This document shows positions 7,537 through 16,900 of a DNA stretch of 31,045 nucleotides, in pieces. The DNA comes from DTU049 sp033809015 (lineage in GTDB: Bacteria > Bacteroidota > Bacteroidia > Bacteroidales > DTU049). The notes beneath the pieces are model-generated. The model was not told where the DNA came from. It saw only the letters and a program-made list of their open reading frames with translations, and did no database searches. A program made the position numbers and the translations under genes. Within the stretch, counting starts at the first letter, position 1; each line of letters begins with the position of its first letter. Where the stretch lies: contig JAPXMM010000013.1 of the NCBI GenBank assembly GCA_033809015.1, positions 1-31,045 on the forward strand. Reading direction: 5' to 3'.

Positions 7537-9054
7537 ATGAATAAAATTGCCCAAAATAGATGGATTAAAACTTTATTAATAGTAGTAGCTTTCATAATCG
7601 TTATTGGTAGTCTATGGTATATGAATTCCATTATGAAACAAATAGCTCAGTCCGAAAAAAAGAATGTGGAATTATGGGCAAAAACCATTCAGCAAAGAGC
7701 TAGTTTACTCAAAGAAACTCAAGATTTTTTGACAATGCTAGAAAATGAAGAACGTCAAAAAATGAATATCTGGGCAGAAGCCACAAAAAAGATAATAAAT
7801 TCTAATAATGCAGATGATCTATCCTTTTATGCTACTATCATCAGTTCTAATAATTCTATACCTATTCTAATGGTAGATGAAAATAATAAAATATTATCTA
7901 GGAAAAATGTAGAACCACCATATGATACTATAACATATATTTCTCAAAACAATGCAAGTAAATTTTTTATATATTCACCTATAGAAATTGATTTAGGCAA
8001 GACAAAACATTATCTTTATTATGCAGACTCTAGATTAATAGAGAAATTTCATTTTATAATAAATGATATAGTTGATAAATTTCTAAATGATATAGTAAAA
8101 AATAATATAAATATTCCAGTAATAGTAACTGATACTGCAAAAACAAAGATATATGCATGTGGCAATATTGATACAGCATTAATATCGAATTCAGAAAATC
8201 TATATAAGTTGATAAATTCAATGGAATTTGAGAATCAACCAATAACAATACTATTGCCCAACGGAGATAAACAATTAATTTTTTATAAATCATCACAAGT
8301 AATTAGCAAAATGAGATGGTTTATACTCTTGCAATTGGCTATTATATTGGTTTTTGTACTTTTAATAATATATTTTTCTAGAGCATTATATTTATCAGAT
8401 AAAGATTCCATATGGATTGGAATGGCTAAAGAAACAGCTCATCAAATGGGCACTCCACTGTCGTCGTTATTTGCATGGATAGATTTATTGGAAAGTGAAT
8501 ACGGTAAAAATGAGAATATAATTGAAATGCAGAAAGATTTAAATCGATTACAACGTGTAAGTGATAGATTTAATATCATAGGATCTAAACCGAAGTATTC
8601 AAAAGTGTCTCTAACTGAATTGCTAATGGAGATTCATGAATATTTTTTACATAGAATTCCATATAAAAAAATTGATTTAAAATTATACATTGAACCAGAA
8701 GAAGATATTATTTTAGAAGTAAATGCAGAATTGCTATCATGGGCAATAGAGAATATTGTAAAAAATGCGTTAGATTCTTTGGATATATCAAAAGATAAAC
8801 AAGAGGTAGAAATCAGATTATCAGAAAATGAAAAATATGTATTTATTGATGTAAATGATACTGGAAGAGGCATACCAAATAAAATTCAAAAATATATTTT
8901 CAAAGCAGGATATTCTACCAAAGAACATGGATGGGGATTAGGGCTAGCATTGGCTAAACGCATAGTTGAGCAATATCATAGAGGTAAAATATATATTGTA
9001 TCGTCTACAGCTAATGGTACCAGGATAAGGATACAGCTAAGGAAAAGTAAATAA
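7537..9054 (+). CDS. Membrane sensor histidine kinase
   Basis: The protein has 505 residues. A membrane segment at about 11-29 and a second at about 263-281 enclose an extracytoplasmic sensor domain of about 230 residues. A short linker leads to the phosphoacceptor helix with His302 in KETAHQMGTPLSS, a Bacteroidota-type H-box. The HATPase domain has an N-box ENIVKNALDS (about 405-414), G1 DTGRGIP (441-447) and G2 GWGLGLAL (465-472). No response regulator or HAMP domain lies nearby, so the partner is elsewhere. The plain two-membrane-segment design suggests sensing of an envelope or external signal. The IS1595-type element begins 39 bases after its stop codon. Confidence 0.92.
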   Translation: MNKIAQNRWIKTLLIVVAFIIVIGSLWYMNSIMKQIAQSEKKNVELWAKTIQQRASLLKETQDFLTMLENEERQKMNIWAEATKKIINSNNADDLSFYATIISSNNSIPILMVDENNKILSRKNVEPPYDTITYISQNNASKFFIYSPIEIDLGKTKHYLYYADSRLIEKFHFIINDIVDKFLNDIVKNNINIPVIVTDTAKTKIYACGNIDTALISNSENLYKLINSMEFENQPITILLPNGDKQLIFYKSSQVISKMRWFILLQLAIILVFVLLIIYFSRALYLSDKDSIWIGMAKETAHQMGTPLSSLFAWIDLLESEYGKNENIIEMQKDLNRLQRVSDRFNIIGSKPKYSKVSLTELLMEIHEYFLHRIPYKKIDLKLYIEPEEDIILEVNAELLSWAIENIVKNALDSLDISKDKQEVEIRLSENEKYVFIDVNDTGRGIPNKIQKYIFKAGYSTKEHGWGLGLALAKRIVEQYHRGKIYIVSSTANGTRIRIQLRKSK

Positions 9055-9100
9055 TAAGGTAGTAATAGGATATTTTGATAATAAACATTCTTCAAATGTT

Positions 9101-10099
9101 TCAAACAATATATGATATTTTACTCACTCTAAAATATTCATACCAGGCAAATCTATCCGACGATGCAAGGTTAAGCATTCTGCCAGTATTACTAATGACG
9201 CCTTCTGACAAGTACTTACCTATCGCTACATACCACATAATGTAGTTTTGCAGATATTTAGTCGCTACCCCCCTAAACTTTGAATATATCCATTTAGTAA
9301 ATTCCTCTGACTTAGCCTTCACTATAGCTGTGCTATAGATACCTCGTTTTTTCTTTTTGGCTCCTACAATCTCTTTGTGCTTTACCTTGCTCTTTCTTAT
9401 GTGTCTGAATGCGTATTTGGTACCGGTGCATAAAACCGAATCTTCTGTAATTCTTCCTTTCAGAAATTTCTCAATGTCCTCTTGTTTTGCTCTCTTCCCC
9501 TCAGTGTTCCTAAATAGAATATTTCCACTTCTATCTGTAGCAACTATTACAGCGACCTTCTTTGGCTTTTTTCTCATTGCCTGTTTCATTTCTTTCGCAC
9601 TCGAATACTTTCTGCCTTTCTCAGAATAATCCATCAGCAATTCGTCTATTTCTACTATGCCAAAGAAATTGACATTTTTGTCAAAATTTTTCAAAGCAGC
9701 GAGGATTTTGTGTCGCCAGTCGAAGCTTGTTGGCAGACTTATGCCAATCTCTCGAGCACAAGCTCTGAGGCTTTTGCCTGCAACCATACAACGAATGTAC
9801 TCGAGCATAAGTTGAGGTTTCTGCAATCGATAAACAAAAGTGCCAGTGGTAACTCTAAATTGTCTGCCACAATATTTGCAAAGATAATTTTGCATGCCTT
9901 TTTGTTTACCATTTTTTACAATATCGTTACTACGACATTTAGGACAAAGTGGAGGAATACTTTGAAGTTTTAAACCTTGATAATCTACTACGTTTGCTTC
10001 ATTTTGAAGTAGGAAATCATAGAGATTATCAAAAAAGGCTTTAGAGTCTTCCTTACTCATAGCCAGATGCTTATTAATGTTATCTACTAAAGTCTTCAT
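9101..10099 (-). CDS. IS1595-family (ISXO2-like) transposase
   Basis: This is a full-length transposase of 332 residues. An N-terminal helical segment is followed by a zinc ribbon with cysteines at 52, 55, 74 and 77 (LCPKC and CKYCG). A helix-turn-helix-like region contains SLPTSFDWRHKIL (about 121-133). The DDE-type core has candidate catalytic Asp152 in VEIDELL and Asp189 in ATDRSGN, and the C-terminal FRGVATKYLQNY block is shared with the other copies in the window. The ATG at 10099 follows a consensus -7 box by 17 bases. It is intact, so it could move itself and, in trans, the MITE at 6796-6983. Identity to the other transposases here is modest, so it is a separate lineage. Confidence 0.92.
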   Translation of the reverse strand: MKTLVDNINKHLAMSKEDSKAFFDNLYDFLLQNEANVVDYQGLKLQSIPPLCPKCRSNDIVKNGKQKGMQNYLCKYCGRQFRVTTGTFVYRLQKPQLMLEYIRCMVAGKSLRACAREIGISLPTSFDWRHKILAALKNFDKNVNFFGIVEIDELLMDYSEKGRKYSSAKEMKQAMRKKPKKVAVIVATDRSGNILFRNTEGKRAKQEDIEKFLKGRITEDSVLCTGTKYAFRHIRKSKVKHKEIVGAKKKKRGIYSTAIVKAKSEEFTKWIYSKFRGVATKYLQNYIMWYVAIGKYLSEGVISNTGRMLNLASSDRFAWYEYFRVSKISYIV

Positions 10100-10116
10100 A
10101 AATATTGGATTTTTGG

Positions 10117-10124
10117 CAAATATA
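10117..10124 (-). promoter_or_regulatory. -7 promoter box of the IS transposase
   Basis: On the minus strand this reads TATATTTG, an exact TAnnTTTG match inside the element, 17 bases before the transposase ATG. Confidence 0.5.
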
Positions 10125-10197
10125 TATAATAAATTTTATATGATATTAATATCATTAATTGTTTTAAACATTTATATTAATTAATAATAGTTGTTAT

Positions 10198-12597
10198 TTA
10201 AAACGGATAATCCAGCACCAATAATATAGTTGTGTTATTCCTCCAATCTTTATCTCTATATCCTCCTAATTTATACGCACCTCCTATTCCAATCGAATAA
10301 AATGGCGTCTGTAATATATTCGATATATTCATACCTACTTCCCAATATCCATATTTTGCTGTTGGAATTTTGTATTTATAATGTTCTTGTATATTTTTAT
10401 TTATATCTCCGATATGGAAAGAAATAAATGGCGTAAAATAAGGATTTGAGTATCTCGCTATTTTAATTTTATTTGATGAATATCTTATGTGTGCTGTTGC
10501 AAATTGTGATGCAAAAAATCTATTTGGTTCTATAATTTGAAATGTATATGGTGAGCTTACTGCAAAAAACTCATATTTACTTATGGGGCTATACGCCAAT
10601 GAAATAGGTGGGTCTCCTAATATAGTGCCTATTTCCATGTCTATTCCTATTCTACCTGAAAAATTCATTTTATGTTGCCATTCTAATTTTAATGCTAATA
10701 AGTGGCTCGCCTTTTTAAATTTATCTATAATAAATCTATAATATCCATAAATATTATTAGTCTCAATATCGTAAAAAGGTAATATGTTCGTTGGTGTCTT
10801 TATCCATCTAGTTTTTGCATTATATTGCATCCTCAATTCTAGTGATTTATAATCGTAATTATTTGTTTTTATAAATATATTATTCTCTTCCCATCCATAG
10901 TTGTAATCTGGATGAAATAATAATTGATTATCACTAATTTTTAGTGATAATCGTAGTTTCTTATTTATAAAATAGCTTGTAGATAAATATAGCGATTTTG
11001 CATATTCTGCTTTATCGAGATAATATATCCAAAAGTTTTCTGGGGAGGTCAGGTTCATTTGTTGTTCTTGAAAGGTTATTTGTCCTAATCTACTTATATC
11101 TTTCGAATATCCTATTCTTAGATCCCATCTGAAATTTTTAAGAGGATAACCAATTGCTGAGAGACTATATTTCCATTGTTTATCTCCTAGTCCATATCCT
11201 GCTGAACTTTCGATGATGAATCTTTCAGATAATTTATTATTAGTTACAATACCTAAGCCTAATCTCCATTTTTCAAATACATTATATTGTGCAAAATTAT
11301 TTAATGGTAAATAGAATATACTAATTGGTATATATCCACTCATTAGTGCCGTTGTCAAATCTACTAATGTGTTTAAATGACTATTTGATGCTATGCTATC
11401 TAGTAAAAGATATGTATTTATGTCTTTTAGAGAATCTTTATTATCTCTGTATTTATTTAATAATTCATCATTTTTTGTTTTCAGTGCAACCTCAGTATTG
11501 AATAATGTAAATGATTTTTGGAAATCTGGATTATTAATTTTTATATCACTGAGCACAGTTTCTCCATGAGCAAATAATGGAGAGCCTCCCACAGTAAATC
11601 CAGTAAACCATATATCTGTTTTTAATTCTTTAGGAAACCACAAAGAATCTATTAATTCATAATTTTGTGTAATGTTCATTAATAGTCCAGGTGTATTTTC
11701 ATATGGCGAAGCAGTTACACTTTTGATAGCCCAACGATATTTAGATATATACAATAGTCCCTCGATTCCTTCGAAATTTTTATTTTTATATGGTTGATAA
11801 TGTATTACAAAAATCGTATCTACACCATCATAAATAGTATCTCTTAATGAAAAATAGTAATATTTATTACTGTTTGGATTTATTGGATTTAGATAATTTT
11901 TATCTCCTATATTGACAGTTTTAGAATAAAATGAAAATGGTGTCAATTCATTAAAAAGCATTGATATTGTCGGGTCTTTTATACCTGATATTTTGCTATT
12001 TATTATTTTTTCATGCCAATCATTTGGATATTTATATGCTATTTCTGATATATTTTCTGTTAAAAAAATATGATGTTTCTCAAAAAAATTTATATATTTA
12101 TCTTTTGTGCTATCTGCTAATTTAGTATTTTTCTTAATAGAATCTATAGATGTAGTAACTACAAAACGCCTATATGCTGTACATGTGAAATTATTATAAT
12201 TTAATGGATTATTTTTTTCTCGATTCAATGTTACTAATTCCATAATGCTATCAGCTGGATTTGGTCCAGGAGTTACAACTATTTCTTCTAATTGATAATC
12301 AATAGGGCTAAGTTTTACAATTTTAATATTATAAATATCATCGATAGACAAAGTATCTTTTTTGTATCCTAAATAGCTGAATATCAAATATTTATTATCT
12401 GTAAATTTTTCAATTTTAAAATTACCATTTATATCTGTAGTAGTTCCTTTATTTGTACTTAGATAATATACATGTACAAATGGTAGAGGTGCGAGTGTAA
12501 GGCTATCTACTACCTTTCCTGTGATAAAAGTTTGTTGCGAAAAAGATAATTTAGTAAGGAATATTAGTACTACAATGACACAAAACTTCTTAGTCAA
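10198..12597 (-). CDS. DUF5686 outer-membrane protein with carboxypeptidase-like regulatory domain
   Basis: This protein of 799 residues has a Sec signal peptide (about 1-20, ending SFSQQ). A CarboxypepD_reg-like beta-sandwich follows (about 22-105, with GKVVDSLTLAPLPFVHVYY and GTTTDINGNFKI). The DUF5686 region starts near TPGPNPADSIMELV. The C-terminal half is rich in alternating amphipathic strands and ends in an aromatic residue (LDYPF), as expected for an outer-membrane beta-barrel. The function of the family is not established. It is often discussed with Bacteroidota envelope biogenesis. It is transcribed alone from a consensus -7 box. Its stop lies 24 bases from the end of the IS, which did not damage it. 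Confidence 0.88.
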   Translation of the reverse strand: MTKKFCVIVVLIFLTKLSFSQQTFITGKVVDSLTLAPLPFVHVYYLSTNKGTTTDINGNFKIEKFTDNKYLIFSYLGYKKDTLSIDDIYNIKIVKLSPIDYQLEEIVVTPGPNPADSIMELVTLNREKNNPLNYNNFTCTAYRRFVVTTSIDSIKKNTKLADSTKDKYINFFEKHHIFLTENISEIAYKYPNDWHEKIINSKISGIKDPTISMLFNELTPFSFYSKTVNIGDKNYLNPINPNSNKYYYFSLRDTIYDGVDTIFVIHYQPYKNKNFEGIEGLLYISKYRWAIKSVTASPYENTPGLLMNITQNYELIDSLWFPKELKTDIWFTGFTVGGSPLFAHGETVLSDIKINNPDFQKSFTLFNTEVALKTKNDELLNKYRDNKDSLKDINTYLLLDSIASNSHLNTLVDLTTALMSGYIPISIFYLPLNNFAQYNVFEKWRLGLGIVTNNKLSERFIIESSAGYGLGDKQWKYSLSAIGYPLKNFRWDLRIGYSKDISRLGQITFQEQQMNLTSPENFWIYYLDKAEYAKSLYLSTSYFINKKLRLSLKISDNQLLFHPDYNYGWEENNIFIKTNNYDYKSLELRMQYNAKTRWIKTPTNILPFYDIETNNIYGYYRFIIDKFKKASHLLALKLEWQHKMNFSGRIGIDMEIGTILGDPPISLAYSPISKYEFFAVSSPYTFQIIEPNRFFASQFATAHIRYSSNKIKIARYSNPYFTPFISFHIGDINKNIQEHYKYKIPTAKYGYWEVGMNISNILQTPFYSIGIGGAYKLGGYRDKDWRNNTTILLVLDYPF

Positions 12598-12613
12598 AAT
12601 TTATTTTTTATTT

Positions 12614-12621
12614 CAAAATTA
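12614..12621 (-). promoter_or_regulatory. -7 promoter box of the DUF5686 gene
   Basis: On the minus strand this reads TAATTTTG, 16 bases before the ATG at 12597. Confidence 0.55.
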
Positions 12622-12716
12622 CAAAAAATTATCAATTTTCGAATTTATTTTTTTGAAATAAGCGTTTAACTAAATAATCAGAACCGTAGATTTCCGAATG
12701 ACTTGACTGATGGGCT

Positions 12717-12758
12717 ATGATTTATAAAAAAAGGAATAAAAAAATCATGATAAATCAT
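12717..12758. repeat. Inverted repeat in the repeat-rich gap
   Basis: ATGATTTAT (12717-12725) and ATAAATCAT (12750-12758) are perfectly complementary across 24 bases that are mainly A. It is flanked by a G+C-richer segment (about 12766-12783) unlike the surrounding intergenic DNA. It resembles the AATCAT-type dispersed repeats of Bacteroidota, but only one copy is present here. Confidence 0.5.
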
Positions 12759-12823
12759 TATAATAGTCCGACTGCGCTCACTACAAGTCATACTAAAATC
12801 AGTGATTCAGACTAATTACATAG

Positions 12824-12917
12824 ATATTTGTGTGCATTTGTGGAAAATAAATAATAATCCACAGATAGACACAAATTAGCACAAATGAGATAGTTTATAT
12901 TTGTGTGCATTTGTGGA
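12824..12917. repeat. Dispersed 'TTTGTGTGCATTTGTGG'-type repeat, two direct and one inverted copy
   Basis: A 21-base sequence occurs exactly at 12824-12844 and 12897-12917. Between them, 12858-12888 is a diverged copy in the opposite orientation (TCCACAGATAGACACAAATT). Closely related short repeats are scattered in many environmental bacterial genomes, and their role is unknown. Confidence 0.75.
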
Positions 12918-12929
12918 ATATAATTTTAA

Positions 12930-12986
12930 GTTTAATGTAGTTTAACATAGTTTAAACACTCTGCTTAAACTTTTAAACCCTTAAAC
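12930..12986. repeat. GTTTAA decanucleotide repeat with inverted half
   Basis: GTTTAA recurs at 12930, 12940 and 12950 with a 10-base period. After a short centre the complementary TTAAAC recurs at 12965, 12973 and 12981, so the block can fold back on itself. Confidence 0.6.
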
Positions 12987-12997
12987 TAATCAACTTC

Positions 12998-13133
12998 GCT
13001 CTTTCACCTTTTCTCCCATTCTCCTTGTCTCTACCTCTCCTAGTCCTCCTCTCCTTGTCTCCCCAATCTCCCATTCTCCTCGTCACCTTGTCACCCATTC
13101 TCTCCCTCACCCAGTCTCCTCAGTCTCCCTGTC
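12998..13133 (-). repeat. Degenerate purine-rich octamer array at the 3' end of the YD-repeat gene
   Basis: On the minus strand this is the same family as 2869-3098. The 8-base units include GAGACTGA, GGAGACTG, GGTGACAA, GGTGACGA and GGAGAATG. The purine strand is again the sense strand of the preceding gene. The stop codon of that gene (13120-13122) and its last four codons are formed by repeat units. Confidence 0.8.
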
Positions 13134-13971
13134 TATAATTAATTAAATTACAATTTACTTTTATTGTTTTATATTTTATTACATCTTTTTTTATTGGTTT
13201 AATTGTATAATCTTTTTTTATAATTTTTTTAAGTTCTGTATTATTTAAGCCTAATTTATATTGTTCATTTTGTATAATTAAGTTATTTCTCACAAATAAT
13301 ATTTCTTTTATTTTGTCATCATTATTATAAATATAATATTTTTCTAAAATATCTGTAGTATCCAAATTGTTTTGAATTTTTTCTTTTAATAAAAAATTAT
13401 CATTAGAATATTCATAAATCCAAATGCAAAGAGTATCATTATCTCTCAATTGTATTTTTTTTATTAGATTGGCATTACTATCATAATTATAAATCCAATT
13501 TTGAGAATAAGTAGTTGCAGTATCAGATAGTTCTGCATAAGATAGCTCTTTTACTCTGCCCATATTATCATATGCATATCTTGTTAAATATCTCAATGAG
13601 TCAGTATATTCTTCTATTTCAAATGGTAGAGTATCATAATAATTATAAAATGTTACTGAGACAAGATCAGAATTATGCAATGTTCTTGTTTTTTCTAATT
13701 TATTTTTCTCATTGTATGAATAATTGTATTTTAATGTATCAGTATTAAAAATAATAATTTTAGTAGTCAGTAAAGTATCTTTATAATAATAAATCTCTGT
13801 AATTTTATTTTGCAGGTCTTGAATATACATGGGTTTATCAAATTGGTTATAATATATTTTTTTAATTAAATTATTATTAAGATAAGTTTCTTGTAATTTA
13901 CATTGAGAATAAATAATATTACCATATAGAGATAATATCAAAAAAATGATTTTGCTAAATGTATTATTCAT
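13120..13971 (-). CDS. Secreted YD/RHS-repeat-like protein, function unknown
   Basis: The protein has 283 residues with a Sec signal peptide (about 1-22, SLYGNIIYSQ). The rest is a series of degenerate repeats of about 20-25 residues with tyrosine-rich strands, such as KYNYSYNEKNKLEKT, TRYAYDNMGRVKELSY and YNYDSNANLIKKI. This resembles the YD repeats of RHS-type proteins and Bacteroidota wall-associated proteins. No toxin or enzyme domain follows. Its ATG overlaps the tamB stop by eight bases (ATGAATAA), so it is translated from the tamB message and is probably periplasmic or surface-associated. The last residues RQGD come from the octamer array, so the original C-terminus may have been longer or different. 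Confidence 0.7.
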   Translation of the reverse strand: MNNTFSKIIFLILSLYGNIIYSQCKLQETYLNNNLIKKIYYNQFDKPMYIQDLQNKITEIYYYKDTLLTTKIIIFNTDTLKYNYSYNEKNKLEKTRTLHNSDLVSVTFYNYYDTLPFEIEEYTDSLRYLTRYAYDNMGRVKELSYAELSDTATTYSQNWIYNYDSNANLIKKIQLRDNDTLCIWIYEYSNDNFLLKEKIQNNLDTTDILEKYYIYNNDDKIKEILFVRNNLIIQNEQYKLGLNNTELKKIIKKDYTIKPIKKDVIKYKTIKVNCNLINYRQGD

Positions 13972-16900
13972 TTATTTTTTTATCTTTTTTCTTTTTTTTA
14001 TCGTCATTAATGGCGTTTTTATTATTTGAGTTTGTCCACATGTCTTTTATTCTATCAAAGCTGTAGTTATATGAAATACCTATACCCTGTGTATATGGTC
14101 CATAATAAATGAGCTGATCGTAGGGATTAGTTTTATTAAAAAGTCTAAGTTTCAGATTATCATTAAATCGATATGATAAATCAAAATCCCCGACAAAATT
14201 TGATGAAGATTGTGTAGCAGAAGCATTGTGGTTATTTACCCCAATATTACTAGAAATTTGTAATTTACCATCTAAAAGTTGAGTAGACAGACTCACTTGC
14301 GTCTCTGTAGGGCTGTAAACAAAGCCTATATTCACATCACCAGTTATCTGAGAGAGCCAGTTGCTGAATTGATTAGATATCATTTCGAAAGATGTATTGC
14401 CTATACCGCTTCCTATATCTAATCCACGCATACCTGCAGGAGAAATGAAAGAATTAAAAAGTAATAGAGCAAAAACCTGTTGCATGACGTCCTGATCTGT
14501 TCTCAACACATTTTTTACCAAATTTTTAGTTTCTTCATCAGCTTCAGGTAATTCAATATCAAATTTAATATCTGGAGACATGAAACTACCAGTGATATGC
14601 AGTAGAACACTTACCAAATATTTCTGTTTATAAACTTCAGATGAGTCAAGATATCCCACAAGAGAATATAATGAGGTACGGATATTATTTCTAGCTGTTA
14701 TATCCATTTCTCCATTCATCACATTACCACGCCATTTAATGACACTTCCTGGATCGATATTAAATTTTTTATTAATTGTATTTTGCATTGTCAAATTGTA
14801 ATATCCATCTAATATCGTAACGTCTCCTAAAAGATTTAGATTGCCATCAGCATCCATCGTTACTTGTATGTCGCCATTAGCTTTTACCATTATTTTGTCA
14901 CCAATTCTCGGATCAAACTCTATATTTAGTTCAGTTTCGGGACTTGGAGATACCCTCAGATTCATAGAAATCGTAGTTTTATCTGATGTTAATTGTCTAG
15001 GTGGTTTTATTTGTAGTGTGTCAATAGTAGTATCTTTGGGATTTACGAAATGAATAAAATCATTTTGCTCTACTACACTCGATGAAGAAATAGGTATATG
15101 CAATCTAGTACCAGATTCAGTGCTAACGTTACCATCTATTTTCAATGAATTTATTGGTCCCTGCACTCTGATTGCTCCACTCACTAACCCTTTACCATAG
15201 AAATATTCATTCTGATCTGGTGGAGCATCTACAGCTAAAAAATTATTAAATGATAACCTAGTATCCATATTAAAATCGGAGAAATTTTTATATTTCATCA
15301 CAAAATATCCACTAGCAGTATTAGCCTCTGGATCATTAACTACTATAGAGTCTATTCTTATTTCGTTGGGATTAATTTTGATATGTGTAGTAAATGTATA
15401 AGCTACATTAGTATAATTAATTTTTAATCTTGTTCGTATTAGATCTATTTCTCCTTTCATTTGTGGAGCTGAGAAACTACCATAAACATTTATTTTACCT
15501 AAAGCATAGCCACCAATATTTGATACATACTCAGACATTAAAGGTTCTATAAAAGATAAATTAAAATTACTGAAATCTATATTTAAATCTATATTATTTG
15601 CTCCAGTAGGATAAATATATCCATTAGCTTTTAGTGGCATTCTGACGCCTTGTGCTCCTACATCTTTCAATACCAAGTCTGTTTTGATACCTTTTTTTAT
15701 TGTATCCCACTCACTAGTAAATTCTAAGTCCCCAATTCGTTTTCCATTAAAACTTAAATCACTTAGATTTAAATTAGCCAGTAAATTTGGTATTTTTTGA
15801 TTAAACTTACTTAACTCTACTTTCCCATCTAAATAGCCACCAATATTATATTGAAAATCACTAACAAAATTATTAATTTGAGACATTTCAATATTTTTCA
15901 AAACTACATTTAATGGGTCTTCTGATGTTTTACTGTATTTGCCATTTATTTTTATACTTTGACTATTAGTAGCTAATTCGAAATTTGAAATATTTATATC
16001 TTTACCTTGATAAATAATGGCTGATGGTTCTAAAATATACCAAACAGAGTCTGCGATAGTTATAGAACTAGGATAAAAGTATAAAGACAAATTATTTTTT
16101 TCTTTGAAATCAATGAATCCTTGTATATCAGTACTCATAGGATAATACACCTGTGCATTAGGAATTTTTATTTGAAAATCTACCTTATTATGATTTATAG
16201 TACTCAACAATTCTATTTTGTTAGTATTGATTTGATTACTTGTAATGTTTTTAATATCTAATTGTAGATAAGATACATTGTTGAATGTTTCCAAATTTAG
16301 ATTTAGACTATCAGCAATTGCTATATTACTATATGAAAATTTAGGTATATTTATATTAAAGTTGAGCTCATTTGTACTACTTTGAAAACTACCATGAGTC
16401 TGTATCTCTGACAGAGATAATTCTTTAACAAAAATATTGACAAATTGTTGAATTTTAGGTTTTATCAGTAGTGAAAAGTTGAAATTTTGATTGGACTCGA
16501 CTGATAGAAATGTGCTATCATTGTATAGTTGTGGAAAATAAGCATTGATAAATTCTTTTATGGCTTTATCAATAGTAGAAAAATTTATTTGACCTACCAA
16601 ATCGAAATCTAAAAGATCTGATTTAATATTTATATTTTTTTCAATATCATTAATATTTTGAATTGTTAATAATAAAGAATCCATGCTTGCAAATCTATTA
16701 CCTTCATTATAATGAAGATCTTTAATGGATACAAAACCGAGCAAATTATTTACATTGCTACCATTAATATTTGCATTAATTTTGGCTGATATATTAGATA
16801 TATTGTCATTTCTGGCAGCATGCAGATTATTCATATTTACATTTTCTGCATTTATATCTGCTACAATAGAGCTTAATATTTTACCATATTGTGCATTAGC

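Larger units (their letters stand above)
9094..10173 (-). mobile_element. Complete IS1595-family (ISXO2-like) insertion sequence
   Basis: This element is 1080 bases long, with one transposase and 27-base inverted repeats at 9094-9120 and 10147-10173, about 22-24 of 27 identical. The outer bases AAATGTTT are shared by both ends. The transposase TGA stop lies inside the 9094-9120 repeat. It is inserted between two convergently transcribed genes, a site that damages neither. No clear 8-base target duplication is visible, so either the outer boundary is a few bases off or the insertion is old. Confidence 0.8.

Noticed and set aside
13120..13971. RHS toxin or polymorphic toxin
   Set aside because: The repeats are only YD-like. 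There is no toxin domain, no immunity gene and no conserved RHS core.
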